A stretch of DNA of 64,000 nucleotides from Variovorax sp. TBS-050B (GCF_029893635.1 NZ_JARXYR010000002.1:2827001-2891000); one strand, 5' to 3'. Shown: positions 26,613 to 39,367, counted from the first letter of the stretch. Notes: generated from the letters alone by a model not told the origin. A program made the numbers and translations.

Positions 26613-27518
26613 TCAGTGACGCCGCGGCCGCCTCGGCGAAGGCGGCGGCGCGATCACCTCCGCGGCGCTCTCGACGAAGCCCTGGATCCACCGCAGCCGC
26701 GGCGACGCGCGCAGCCACAGCATGCCGAAGCGCCGCGGCTCCGAGGGCAGCGGCAGCGCGATCTTCGCGATGCGCTGGCCGTCGAGCAGCGGCGAGGCGA
26801 TGTCGGGCACCAGCGAGACGCCGAGGCCGCGGTCGACCATCATCGCGATCGCGAGCAGCGAACTGAGCTCGAAGCGTTCCTCGGGCACGATGCCCGCGGC
26901 GCGCAGGTAGCGGTCGGCCTGCTTGCCGCCGCCGAGGCGGCGGTCGTAGCGGATCAGCGGCGAGGTGCGCAGCAGCTCGTGCGGATCGCGCTTCGCGAGC
27001 CGGCTGGGCGCGAGCAGCACCAGCGGCTCCTCGCGCAGCAGCGACCAGTCGAAGGTCTTCGCGAGCGGGTAGGGCGGCGAAAGGCAGACGGCCGCATCGA
27101 GCTCGCCCTGCTGCACCGCGCGGCTCAGCGTGGCCGTGGTGCCCGACTGCAGGTACACCTTCACGCCCGGGTGCGTCTTCACGAAGCGCGCGAGGATGTC
27201 GGGCAGCAGGCTGTGGATGGCGGTGTTGATGGTGCCCACGAGCAGCTCGCCGCCGGCCGCATCGTCGCTCGCGAGCACCGCCTTGAGGTCGCCGACCTCG
27301 CGCAGCAGGTTGCGTGCGCGCTGCACCAGCCGGTGGCCCGCCTCGGTGGGCTGCACCGTGCGGCCTGCGCGTGCGACCAGCGGCGCCTGCAGCTCGCGCT
27401 CCAGCGTGCGGATCTGCTGCGCCACGGCGGCGGGCGTGAGGTCGAGGCGACGCGCGGCTTCCGACATCGAGCCCGATTCCACCACCAGAAGAAAGCTTTG
27501 CAGGTAGGCTGTTTCCAT
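26613..27518 (-). CDS. LysR-family transcriptional regulator
   Basis: A 301-residue LysR protein. The helix-turn-helix is at residues 3-62 (YLQSFLLVVESGSMSEAARR, then LTPAAVAQQIRTLERELQAP); the effector domain starts near GGELLVGTINTAIHSLLPDI. The ATG at 27518 gives METAYLQSFLLVV; the frame extends upstream to 27587 but that would run through the operator-like palindrome. It is divergent from the CitE/CoA-transferase operon and is its probable regulator (inference from position and the shared palindrome at 27523). Confidence 0.9.
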   Translation of the reverse strand: METAYLQSFLLVVESGSMSEAARRLDLTPAAVAQQIRTLERELQAPLVARAGRTVQPTEAGHRLVQRARNLLREVGDLKAVLASDDAAGGELLVGTINTAIHSLLPDILARFVKTHPGVKVYLQSGTTATLSRAVQQGELDAAVCLSPPYPLAKTFDWSLLREEPLVLLAPSRLAKRDPHELLRTSPLIRYDRRLGGGKQADRYLRAAGIVPEERFELSSLLAIAMMVDRGLGVSLVPDIASPLLDGQRIAKIALPLPSEPRRFGMLWLRASPRLRWIQGFVESAAEVIAPPPSPRRPRRH

Positions 27519-27522
27519 GAAA

Positions 27523-27537
27523 GATAGATTTTCTATC
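27523..27537. promoter_or_regulatory. Perfect palindrome in the LysR/citE divergent promoter
   Basis: GATAGA-TTT-TCTATC, perfect 6-bp arms around TTT, 5 nt from the LysR start codon and 59 nt from the lyase ATG. AT-rich dyads of this size in divergent LysR promoters are usual regulator-binding sites. It is the only AT-rich palindrome in this intergenic region. Confidence 0.55.
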
Positions 27538-27595
27538 ATCTGATCGTAGGCCGGCCGGCTTCTTTCACGCCGCGCGAATGCGCACACTGCGGCGC

Positions 27596-28466
27596 ATGAG
27601 AAGCAAGCTGTTCGTTCCCGGCACGCGACCCGAACTGTTCGACAAGGCGCTCGGCGGCGCGGCCGACAGCGTGTGTTTCGACCTCGAGGATGCGGTCGCC
27701 GAGCCGCGCAAGGCCGAGGCGCGCGAGACCGTGCGCACCCTGCTGCAGGGCGGCGCCGCGGCCGCTTCGGGCAAGACCGTGATCGTGCGCGTCAACGCGA
27801 TGGACACGCGGCACTTCGACGCCGACATCGCGGCCGTGGCCCGGCCCGGCGTGCACCTGATCAACCTGCCCAAGCCCGAGAGCCCGGCGCACGTGCGCAG
27901 CGCCGTCGAGGCCATCGAACGCGCCGAGCAGGCCCATGGCGTGGCCGCGCCGATCGGCCTGCTGCTCAACATCGAGTCGCCCGCCGCGCTGCGCACGGCC
28001 GCGCAGCTCGCGACCGCGCATCCGCGCGTGGCGGGGCTGCAGCTCGGCCTGGGCGACCTCTTCGAGCCGCTCGGCATCGCGCGGCGCGAGCCGGCCGCGA
28101 TCCGGCAGGCGATGTTCGCGGTGCGCATGGCCGCGGGCGAGGCGAACGTGTGGGCCTACGACGGCGCCTTCGCGGACATCCGCGATGCCGAGGGCTTCCG
28201 CGCCGAGGCGATGCTCGCGCGCAACCTCGGCTTCCTCGGCAAGACCTGCATCCACCCGAGCCAGATCCGCGATCGCGAACGAGGTGTTCCGTCCCACCGA
28301 CGAGGAGATCGCGCACGCCTGCAAGGTCGTCGAAGCCGCGCGCGAGGCCGATGCCTCCGGCGTGGGCGCCTACGTGGTGGACGGAAAGATGATCGACATC
28401 CCGTTCGTGATCCGCGCGCGCGCCATCGTCGCGAGCGCACGCAGCCTCGGCCTGCTGCCGGGCTGA
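27596..28466 (+). pseudogene. CitE/HpcH-family CoA-ester lyase, single-base frameshift
   Basis: With one base removed this is a 289-residue CitE-like lyase: RSKLFVPGTRPELFDKAL, VCFDLEDAV (metal-binding Glu-Asp), LLLNIESPAALRTAAQLA, LGDLFEPLG, then GKTCIHPSQI. At 28267-28268 an extra C shifts the frame; the expected IAIANEVFRPTDEEIAHACK continues in the +1 frame to a normal stop at 28466. As written, the first frame continues without a stop into the Bug receptor gene, giving a chimera. Relatives cleave malyl-, citramalyl- or methylmalyl-CoA. Either it is a recent mutation or a base-calling error; the intact codon pattern on both sides favours one of these over decay. Confidence 0.85.
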
Positions 28467-28528
28467 GCCTGCTGCGCCTTCTTCCGCTTCCGTTCCCCGT
28501 TCCACAAGAAAACCAGGAGACAAGACAG

Positions 28529-29515
28529 ATGCCCATTCCCTCGACCCTGCGCGCGCTCGCCTCGGCCGCCGCGCTCGCGGCCGGCCTGCTCTCGGCGGGC
28601 GGCGCCTCCGCGCAGGAGGCCTACCCCGCCAAGCCGATCACGATCGTCGTGCCGTATCCCGCCGGCGGCTCCAACGACACCTTCGCGCGCCAGGTGGCGA
28701 AGGAGCTCGGCGACGAACTCAGGCAGCCCGTGATCATCGACAACCGCCCCGGCGCGAGCGGCAACACCGGCACCGGCCAAGTCGCGAAGGCCGCGCCGGA
28801 CGGCTACACGCTGGTGGCCGTGTCCTCGAGCATGACCACCAACGCGGCGGTGCAGGCGAAGATGCCCTTCGACCCGGTCACCGGCCTCGCGCCGGTGGCG
28901 ATGTTCGCCAAGGGGCCTTTCATCGTCGCGGTCAACAACGAGTTCGCGGCCCGGACGCCGGCCGAACTGATCGCCGCGATCAAGGCGAAGCCCGGCCAGT
29001 ACAACTACGCCTCCTCGGGCACCGGCAGCGTGAACCACTTCGCGACCGAGCTGCTCAAGGCCAAGGTGGGCGAGCTGCAGATCGCGCACATCCCCTACAA
29101 GGGCATGGGCCCGGCCGTGACCGACCTCGTGGGCAACCAGACGCAGCTGCTGATCTCGAGCGGGCCCTCGCTGCTGCCGATGGTGCGCTCGGGCAAGCTG
29201 CGCGCGGTGGGCATCACGAGCCTGAAGCCGAGCCCGGTCGCGCCCGAGCTCACGCCGATGGCGGCGGCCGTGCCGGGCTATGAATTCGAACTCTGGTGGG
29301 GTCTGCTCGCACCGGCCGGGACGCCTGCCGACGTCGTTGCCAAGCTCAACGCCACCGTCAACCGCATCCTCGCCAAGCCCGCCATTGCGGCCAATTTCCT
29401 GAAGGAAGGCGCGATCGCCACGCCGCTGTCGAGCGCGCAGTTCGGCGCCGTGATCGCCGAGGACGTCGCGCGCTGGAAGAAGCTCGCGAAGCAACAGAAC
29501 ATCACCGCAGACTGA
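28529..29515 (+). CDS. Tripartite tricarboxylate transporter (Bug) receptor protein
   Basis: A 328-residue periplasmic receptor of the TctC/Bug family. The signal peptide ends near GASA-QEAYPAKP; family motifs are PITIVVPYPAGGSNDTFARQ, VIIDNRPGASGNTG and HIPYKGMGPAVTDLVGNQ. It binds carboxylic acids for TctAB-type membrane partners, which are not in the window. The ATG at 28529 has AGGAGA upstream. It is the second gene of the lyase/CoA-transferase operon and should deliver the acid degraded by it. Confidence 0.92.
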   Translation: MPIPSTLRALASAAALAAGLLSAGGASAQEAYPAKPITIVVPYPAGGSNDTFARQVAKELGDELRQPVIIDNRPGASGNTGTGQVAKAAPDGYTLVAVSSSMTTNAAVQAKMPFDPVTGLAPVAMFAKGPFIVAVNNEFAARTPAELIAAIKAKPGQYNYASSGTGSVNHFATELLKAKVGELQIAHIPYKGMGPAVTDLVGNQTQLLISSGPSLLPMVRSGKLRAVGITSLKPSPVAPELTPMAAAVPGYEFELWWGLLAPAGTPADVVAKLNATVNRILAKPAIAANFLKEGAIATPLSSAQFGAVIAEDVARWKKLAKQQNITAD

Positions 29516-29529
29516 GGAACCACCGATCC

Positions 29530-30721
29530 ATGAGCCTCCACGCCTCCCCAGACGACGCCAGCCTGCCCGCACGCCCCGGCCCCGCCGGCCCGCTGAGCGG
29601 CCTGCGCGTGCTCGACCTGAGCGCCTACATCGCGGGGCCCTACGGCTGCTCGCTCCTGGCGGACCAGGGCGCGGAGGTCATCAAGATCGAGCCGCCCGCG
29701 GGCGACAACCTGCGCAAGTACCCCTCGACGCTGGAGGCCGAGAGCCGCGCCTTCGTGGGCGTGAACCGCAGCAAGCTCGGCGTGGTGCTCGACCTCAAGA
29801 CGCCCGAGGGCCTGGCCGCGCTGATCGCGCTGGTGCGCACGGCCGACGTGCTGGTGCACAACTTCCGCCCCGGCGTGCCGCAGCGCCTGGGCATCGGCTA
29901 CGAGCAGCTGCGCGCCGTCAATCCGCGCCTGGTCTACTGCAGCCTCACGGGCTACGGCGAGGCTGGCCCGCTCGCCGGCAAGGCCGGCTACGACCAAGTG
30001 CTGCAGACCATGACCGGCATGTGCACGCTGCAGGGCCAGCGCGGCGGCCCGCCCGAGATCCTCTACGGCTCGGTGGTCGACTACTACGCGGCCGCGCTGG
30101 TGGCGTCCGGCGTGGCGTCGGCGCTCTACGAGCGCGAGAAGAGCGGCGAGGGCCAGTTCGTCGGCATCTCGCTGCTGCGCTCGGCGCTCACGATGCAGTC
30201 GGCGCGGCTGGTGTGGGCCGAGGGCGAGCCGAAGGACGTGGGCCGCGACATGCGCTCGGGCGGCATCACCGGCATCCATCCCACGCGCGAGGGCCACATC
30301 TACATCTCGGCCAACACGCCGCATTTCTGGCAGGCGCTGTGCGCCAAGACCGGCCTGGCCGACCTCGCGGCGGACGAACGCTACGACACGGTGCGCAAGC
30401 GCGCGCAGCATGCGGCCGAGATCGTGCCGCGGCTGCGCGAGGCGCTGGCCGCGCGCAGCGCCCTCGAATGGGAGGAGCGCTTCGGCGAAGAGGTGCCCTG
30501 CGCCGCCCGCGCGCTCGGTCGAGGACATGTTCGACCATCCGCAGGTGCTCGCCGAAGGCATGGTGGCCGAGTTCGCGCATCCCGTGCTGGGCAGCTACCG
30601 CGGCTTCACGCGCGCCGTGACCTTCGGCCGCACGCCGGGGCCCGAGCCCTTCGCCGCGCCCACGCTCGGGCAGCACACCGAGGCGGTGCTCGCGGCGCAG
30701 CGCGCGGGGCGGGTGGAATGA
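29530..30721 (+). pseudogene. Class III (CaiB/BaiF) acyl-CoA transferase, single-base frameshift
   Basis: With one base removed, a 396-residue family III CoA-transferase. The N-terminal GPLSGLRVLDLSAYIAGPYG is followed by FVGVNRSKLGVVLDLKTPEG (near the catalytic Asp region), VHNFRPGVPQRLGIGYEQLR and LVYCSLTGYGEAGP. The frame breaks at 30503-30504, where an extra C follows VPCA; the expected PARSVEDMFDHPQVLAEGMV lies in the next frame to the stop at 30721. Uncorrected, the frame runs in phase into the amidohydrolase. It would load CoA onto the acid cleaved by the CitE-like lyase. It overlaps the amidohydrolase start by 4 nt (ATGA). Confidence 0.85.
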
Positions 30722-31617
30722 GCGGGCACGAAGTGCCGCACAGCAGCGGCACGCATGCGCCCGCGGCCCGCGCGCCCGCGCTCGCCTGCGATGCGCACAT
30801 CCACGTGTACGACCGCGGCTTCGCGCTCGTCGGCTCGCCCGACGCGATGCTCGACCACGCCACCGCCGGCGACTACCGCCTGCTGCAGCGGCGCATCGGC
30901 ACCGAGCGCGCGGTGGTGGTGCAGCCGCGCGTGCACGGCACCGACAACAGCGTGACCCTGCATGCGATCCGCGTGCTCGGCGCGGCGCGCGCGCGCGGCG
31001 TGGCGGTGCTGCGGCCCGACGTGGGCGATGCCGAACTCGAGCGGCTGCACGCGGGCGGCATTCGCGGCATCCGCTTCACGCTCTACACCGCCGCGCAGGC
31101 GATGACCGACTTCTCGATGGTCGAGCCGCTCGCGCACCGCGTGCACCAGCTCGGCTGGCATGTGCAACTGCACTGGAGCGCCGCGCAGATCGCCGCGCAT
31201 GCGGCGCTGCTCGCGCGGCTGCCCGGCACGGTGGTGTTCGACCATCTCGCGCGGCTGCCGCTGCCCGATGCGCTGTCGCATCCGGCCTACGAGGTGGTGA
31301 GCCGGCTGCTCGACAACGGCCGCACCTGGATCAAGCTCTCCGGCGCCTACCTCGACTCGCGCGCCGGCGCGCGGGGCGGCTATGCCGACACGACGAGCGT
31401 CGCCCGCGCCTGGGTGCGGCAGGCGCCCGAGCGCCTGGTCTGGGGCAGCGACTGGCCCCATCCCACCGAGCGCGCCGCCAAGCCCGACGACGCGCAGCTC
31501 TTCGACCTGCTGAGCCAGTGGGTGCCCGATGCGGCCGCGCGCCACCGCGTGCTGGTCGACAACCCGGCGCGCCTCTACGACTTTCCTGCAACCGCCAACC
31601 CCGAGAATCCCGAATGA
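30718..31617 (+). CDS. Amidohydrolase 2 family protein (2-pyrone-4,6-dicarboxylate hydrolase-like)
   Basis: A 299-residue TIM-barrel metal-dependent hydrolase. It has CDAHIHVYDRGFALV with the HxH pair, GGIRGIRFTLYTAAQ, VVFDHLARLPLPDAL, WIKLSGAYLDSR and the C-terminal LVWGSDWPHPTERAAKPDD with the metal Asp. This pattern matches the LigI-like branch acting on lactones such as 2-pyrone-4,6-dicarboxylate or related sugar lactones. It is coupled by ATGA overlaps both to the CoA-transferase before it and to the Bug receptor after it. The substrate may be an upstream lactone form of the transported acid (inference). Confidence 0.88.
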   Translation: MSGHEVPHSSGTHAPAARAPALACDAHIHVYDRGFALVGSPDAMLDHATAGDYRLLQRRIGTERAVVVQPRVHGTDNSVTLHAIRVLGAARARGVAVLRPDVGDAELERLHAGGIRGIRFTLYTAAQAMTDFSMVEPLAHRVHQLGWHVQLHWSAAQIAAHAALLARLPGTVVFDHLARLPLPDALSHPAYEVVSRLLDNGRTWIKLSGAYLDSRAGARGGYADTTSVARAWVRQAPERLVWGSDWPHPTERAAKPDDAQLFDLLSQWVPDAAARHRVLVDNPARLYDFPATANPENPE

Positions 31618-32576
31618 AGAAGAGACTGGTCCTGAAATCGATCGCCGCCCTGGCCGCCTGCGTGCCGCTGCTGGGCTGGGCCGCCTGGCCCGAGAAGCCG
31701 ATCCGCATGGTCGTGCCCTATGCGGCGGGCGGCGGCGCCGACAACACCGCGCGCATCGTCGCGCAGCAGATGAGCGCCGCGCTCGGCCAGCAGATCATCA
31801 TCGACAACCGGCCCGGCGCGGGCGGCGTGATCGGCGCCGACAACGTGGCCAAGGCGCCCGGCGACGGCTACACCGTGCTCTACGACGCCTCGGCCTTCTC
31901 GGTCAATCCGTCGCTGCGCAAGCTGCCCTTCGACGCCGCGAAGGACTTCATTCCCGTCTCGCTGGTCGCCACCGCGCCGCAGATCCTCGTGGTGCCGGTC
32001 TCGGCGCCGTACAAGACCGCGGCCGAGTTCATCGATCATGCGCGCAAGAACCCCGGCAAGCTGAGCTTCGCCTCGGCCGGCGGCGGCACCGGCTCGCACC
32101 TCGCGGGCGAGGCGCTCAACGAGCAGGCGAAGATCAACCTGCTGCACGTGCCCTACAAGGGCGGCGCACCCGCGCTGACCGACGTGATGGGCGAGCAGGT
32201 CTCGGCCTACTTCGGCAACGTGGCCTCGACCATCGGCTACGTGCAGTCGGGCAAGCTGCGCGCGCTGGCCGTGAGCTCGTCCAGGCGCGTGCCGGGGCTG
32301 CCCGACACGCCCACGCTCGCCGAAAGCGGACTTCCGGGCTACAACGTGGTCGAGTGGAACGGCGTCTTCCTGCCCAAGGGCACGCCCGCGGCCATCGTGC
32401 AGCAGCTCGGCAAGGCGGTGCAGGCCGCGGTCCACGATGCCAAGGTCAAGGAGAAGCTGCTGCAGCTCGGCCTCGAGCCCGCGGGCACCACGCCCGACGC
32501 CTTCGCGAAGTTCGTGAGCGCCGAAACGGCCCGCGTGGGCGCGCTCGTGAAGGCGCGGCACATCCGCGTCGACTGA
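31614..32576 (+). CDS. Tripartite tricarboxylate transporter (Bug) receptor protein
   Basis: A 320-residue TctC/Bug receptor. The signal peptide is MKKRLVLKSIAALAACVPLL, cleaved near GWA-AWPEKP. Motifs PIRMVVPYAAGGGADNTARI, IIIDNRPGAGGVIGADNV and HVPYKGGAPALTDVMGEQ match the family. It overlaps the amidohydrolase by 4 nt and ends the operon. It is a second, clearly divergent receptor beside the one at 28529, so the pathway may take two related acids or the operon may have captured both. Confidence 0.92.
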   Translation: MKKRLVLKSIAALAACVPLLGWAAWPEKPIRMVVPYAAGGGADNTARIVAQQMSAALGQQIIIDNRPGAGGVIGADNVAKAPGDGYTVLYDASAFSVNPSLRKLPFDAAKDFIPVSLVATAPQILVVPVSAPYKTAAEFIDHARKNPGKLSFASAGGGTGSHLAGEALNEQAKINLLHVPYKGGAPALTDVMGEQVSAYFGNVASTIGYVQSGKLRALAVSSSRRVPGLPDTPTLAESGLPGYNVVEWNGVFLPKGTPAAIVQQLGKAVQAAVHDAKVKEKLLQLGLEPAGTTPDAFAKFVSAETARVGALVKARHIRVD

Positions 32577-32671
32577 AGGGGTTCGGCCGGCGGCGGCGCA
32601 AAGGCTGCAATACTCGGCCGTTTCGTTCCGTGCGGGCCCGTGCCGGCCCGCGCCGCGACGCCGACGACCCC

Positions 32672-36310
<3,639 letters not shown>

Positions 36311-36337
36311 CGGGGTCGCAGTCTCCCTGCTTGCGAC

Positions 36338-36350
36338 GATTTTGAAAATC
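36338..36350. promoter_or_regulatory. Perfect palindrome in the MFS/LysR divergent promoter
   Basis: GATTTT-G-AAAATC, 13 bp, perfect arms, in the 74-bp region between the two divergent genes. This is the likely regulator-binding site or part of it. Confidence 0.5.
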
Positions 36351-36384
36351 AGAAAATAATCGCCGAATCGTTCAGAAAAATAGG

Positions 36385-37344
36385 ATGGTTGCAATGTCCC
36401 AGGTGCTCTTCGATCTCGACGTGCTGCGCAGCTTCGCGACCGGCGTGGCGCTCGGCAGCTATGCGCGCGCGGCCGACCGGCTCGGGCGCTCGACCTCGGC
36501 GATCAGCGCGCAGCTGCGCAAGCTCGAGTCGCAGGCCGGCACGGTGCTGTTCCGCAAGGCCGGGCGCGGGCTGGAGCTGACCGACGCGGGCGAGACGCTG
36601 CTGGCCTATGCGCACCGGCTGCTCGCGCTCAACGACGAGGCCGGGGCCGCGATCCGCGGCGTGGACCTCGAGGGCTGGGTGCGGCTCGGCCTGCAGGAGG
36701 ACTTCGGCGAGGCGCTGCTGCCCGCGGTGCTCGGCCGCTTCGCGCGCGCCCATCCGAAGGTGCGCATCGAGGCCTGCGTGGCGCGCAGCTGGGAACTGCG
36801 CGAGCGCTTCGAACTCGGCGAGCTCGACCTCGCACTGGCCTGGGACGCGGGCGAGCAGCCGATCGCGCCGCATGCGCAGCGCGTCGCGCGCCTGCCGCTG
36901 CAGTGGATCGGCGCGGCCGACCCTGCGATGTGCGATGCGCCCTGGTGGACCGAGCGCGAACGCGGCACCGGTGCCGCGCGCAGGACCCGCGAACCGCTGC
37001 CGCTGGTGCTGCTCGACGGGCCCTGTCCGCTGCGCGCGATCGTCACCGACGCGCTCGACCGCGCCGGCCTGCCCTGGCGCCATGCCTTCGCGAGCAGCAG
37101 CCTCGCGGCGCTCTGGGCCGCGAGCGCGGCCGGGCTCGGCCTGTCGGTGCGCACGCCCTTCGGGCTGCCGCGGCAGGTGCGCGCCATCGACCGCACGCTG
37201 CTCGGGCTGCCGGCGCTGCCGCAGATGTCGCTCTCGCTCTACCGCGCGCAGGCGCAGCCCGAAGCGCCCGCCGCGCGGCTCGGCACGCTGCTGGCCGAAG
37301 CCGTGCGCGAGCACGTGCAGGACGAGGCCAGCGTGCTGCGCTGA
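36385..37344 (+). CDS. LysR-family transcriptional regulator
   Basis: A 319-residue LysR protein. The helix-turn-helix is near residues 9-68 (LDVLRSFATGVALGSYARAA, then RSTSAISAQLRKLESQAGTV); the effector domain begins at WVRLGLQEDFGEALLPAVLG. Two starts are possible: ATG 36385 (MVAMSQVLF) and ATG 36394 (MSQVLFDLD); the downstream one is equally plausible. It is the likely regulator of the divergent MFS gene. Confidence 0.88.
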   Translation: MVAMSQVLFDLDVLRSFATGVALGSYARAADRLGRSTSAISAQLRKLESQAGTVLFRKAGRGLELTDAGETLLAYAHRLLALNDEAGAAIRGVDLEGWVRLGLQEDFGEALLPAVLGRFARAHPKVRIEACVARSWELRERFELGELDLALAWDAGEQPIAPHAQRVARLPLQWIGAADPAMCDAPWWTERERGTGAARRTREPLPLVLLDGPCPLRAIVTDALDRAGLPWRHAFASSSLAALWAASAAGLGLSVRTPFGLPRQVRAIDRTLLGLPALPQMSLSLYRAQAQPEAPAARLGTLLAEAVREHVQDEASVLR

Positions 37345-37480
37345 GCCCAACTCGCCGCACTGCGCGCACGCCCGTCGTTCCGGCGGGTGCCGTCCTACAT
37401 GGGCTCGCGTGAAGCACAGGTGGACGTGCGCTGGGCCGCCGCCTTAGATTGGCCCGCATACAACAACAAGGTTGGCGGCC

Positions 37481-39337
37481 ATGAAAACGAGCTCCGTCTC
37501 TTCCCGCCCTTTTCCCGGATCGGGCGCGCATCCGCCTGCGACCGAGAGCACTGCGGCGACATCGCGTCGCGCCCCGCGCGCTCGCCCGCCTCGCCTCTCG
37601 ATGGCGGCATGGAGGCAGTTCCTGCGGGTGGCCAAGCCCTTCTGGACCGGAGACAAGCGGACCACCGCCTGGCTGCTGCTCTCGCTGCTCATCGGCTTGA
37701 TGCTGCTGGACACCCAGCTGGCGGTGATGCTGGTGGCCGCCACGGGCGAGCTGACGTCGTCCCTGGCCGCGCACGATCCGGACCGGTTCTGGAAGGCGCT
37801 GCGCCGCAGCCTGATGGTGCTGGCGCTGGCCGTGCCGGTCTATGCCAGCTACTACTTCATGCGCGATGCGTTCGCCAACCGGTGGCGCAAGTGGCTCACC
37901 GGGCGCTTCCTCGACGGCTACCTGGCCCGCAGGCGCTACTACCATCTCGGCGCCCAGCCCGACATCGACAATCCCGACCAGCGCATCGCGGAGGACATCA
38001 ACACCTTCACCGGACGCAGCATCAACTTCCTGCTGATCCTCCTGGGCTCCCTGATGCAGCTGGTGGCGTTCAGCGCCGTGCTGTGGGGCATCAGCAAGAT
38101 CCTGGTGGCGTTCCTGGCGGTCTATGCCATCGTCGGCACGGTGGTCGCGCTGTGGGTCTTCGGCCAGCCGCTGATCCGCCTGAACTTCTGGCAGCTCAAG
38201 CGCGAGGCCGATTTCCGCTTCGAGCTCATGCGCCTGCGCGAGAACGCCGAGAGCATCGCGTTCTACCGGGGAGAGCCGCCGGAACGCGCGCAGATCGACC
38301 GGCGCTTCGACGACGTCTATGCCAACTACGACAAGCTCATCAAGAAGCAGCGCACGCTGAACCTGTACCAGCGCGCCTACAGCCAGCTCACCCTGGTGCT
38401 GCCCGTCGTCATCCTGGCCCAGAGCGTGTTGAGCGGCGAGTTGGAGGTCGGGCGCGCGACGCAGGCCGTCGCCGCCTTCGCGGCCGTGCTCACGGCGGTG
38501 ACGGTCATCGTGGACAACTTCGAATCGCTCAGCAAGTTCGTCGCCGGCATCGGCCGGCTGGATGCGCTGGCCAAGGCCGTCGGTCTGCCGCCGTTGGAGC
38601 AGGCGGGTGCGAAGCGCGCCGCGGCAACCCCCTCGAAGGAGGTGGAGCGCATCCATCTGCACGAGGAAGGGGATGGCTTGCAGATCGAGTCGCTCACGCT
38701 GCAGACGCCCGGGTCGGATCGCGTGCTGGTGCAGGACCTGCGGCTCGAACTCGAACCGGGGGACGGCCTGCTCATCACGGGTCCGAGCGGCAGCGGCAAG
38801 AGCAGCCTGCTGAGGGCGATCGCCGGGCTCTGGGATCAGGGGTGTGGAACGGTGCGCCGCCCGCCGTTGCAAAGCGTCCTGTTCCTGCCGCAGCGCCCCT
38901 ACATGCCGGTGGGCAATCTGCGCCAGCAGCTGCTGTACCCGGCCCGGGATGTCAAAGACGTCACTGACGATCGATTGACCGAGATTCTTGCCGAGGTGCA
39001 GCTTCCGGATCTGCTGGCGCGCGTCGGCGGCTTCGATGCCACCCAGCACTGGGAAAAGATCCTGAGCATGGGCGAGCAGCAGCGCCTGTCCTTCGCGCGC
39101 CTGCTGGTGCATGTTCCGCGCTTCGTCATCCTCGACGAAGCCACCAGCGCACTGGACGATGCCAACGAGGCCGCGCTCTACCAGCTGCTGGCGAACAACG
39201 AGAAGCTCACGCTCATCAGCGTTGCGCACCGCGCGGCCGTGGTGAAGTTCCACACGCACGTGCTGCAGCTCGGCGGCGACGGCAGCTGGACGCTGCAGGA
39301 CACCACCGCATTTCTTGCGTCGGAGGGGCGATCGTGA
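37481..39337 (+). CDS. ABC transporter, fused membrane and ATP-binding domains (SbmA/YddA-ABCD type)
   Basis: A 618-residue half-transporter. A 50-residue Pro/Ser/Ala-rich N-terminus precedes a membrane domain with about six helices (first near residues 66-86) carrying family motifs FRFELMRLRENAESIAFYRG and LNLYQRAYSQLTLVLPVVI. The ATPase domain has Walker A GPSGSGKSS near 434, signature LSMGEQQRLSFAR near 527, Walker B FVILDEATSALDD and an H-loop in ISVAHRAAV. This is the SbmA_BacA/ABC_membrane_2 family (YddA, ABCD relatives). The ATG at 37481 is preferred over a TTG at 37472. Substrate unknown; not part of an obvious operon. Confidence 0.87.
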   Translation: MKTSSVSSRPFPGSGAHPPATESTAATSRRAPRARPPRLSMAAWRQFLRVAKPFWTGDKRTTAWLLLSLLIGLMLLDTQLAVMLVAATGELTSSLAAHDPDRFWKALRRSLMVLALAVPVYASYYFMRDAFANRWRKWLTGRFLDGYLARRRYYHLGAQPDIDNPDQRIAEDINTFTGRSINFLLILLGSLMQLVAFSAVLWGISKILVAFLAVYAIVGTVVALWVFGQPLIRLNFWQLKREADFRFELMRLRENAESIAFYRGEPPERAQIDRRFDDVYANYDKLIKKQRTLNLYQRAYSQLTLVLPVVILAQSVLSGELEVGRATQAVAAFAAVLTAVTVIVDNFESLSKFVAGIGRLDALAKAVGLPPLEQAGAKRAAATPSKEVERIHLHEEGDGLQIESLTLQTPGSDRVLVQDLRLELEPGDGLLITGPSGSGKSSLLRAIAGLWDQGCGTVRRPPLQSVLFLPQRPYMPVGNLRQQLLYPARDVKDVTDDRLTEILAEVQLPDLLARVGGFDATQHWEKILSMGEQQRLSFARLLVHVPRFVILDEATSALDDANEAALYQLLANNEKLTLISVAHRAAVVKFHTHVLQLGGDGSWTLQDTTAFLASEGRS

Positions 39338-39367
39338 ATCGGATCCTCCGGCCGGCCGCACGCGGAC

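Noticed and set aside
26377..26619. 80-codon plus-strand frame upstream of the DUF4747 gene
   Set aside because: No ribosome site, no recognisable motif and it overlaps the expected DUF4747 promoter.
27578..29515. A single 645-codon open frame covering lyase and Bug receptor, read as a fusion protein
   Set aside because: The middle part (after CIHPSQI) is Arg-rich out-of-frame translation; the conserved lyase ending is in the +1 frame.
29530..31617. CoA-transferase/amidohydrolase fusion protein
   Set aside because: Same cause: an extra base at 30503-30504; the conserved CoA-transferase C-terminus is in the next frame with its own stop.
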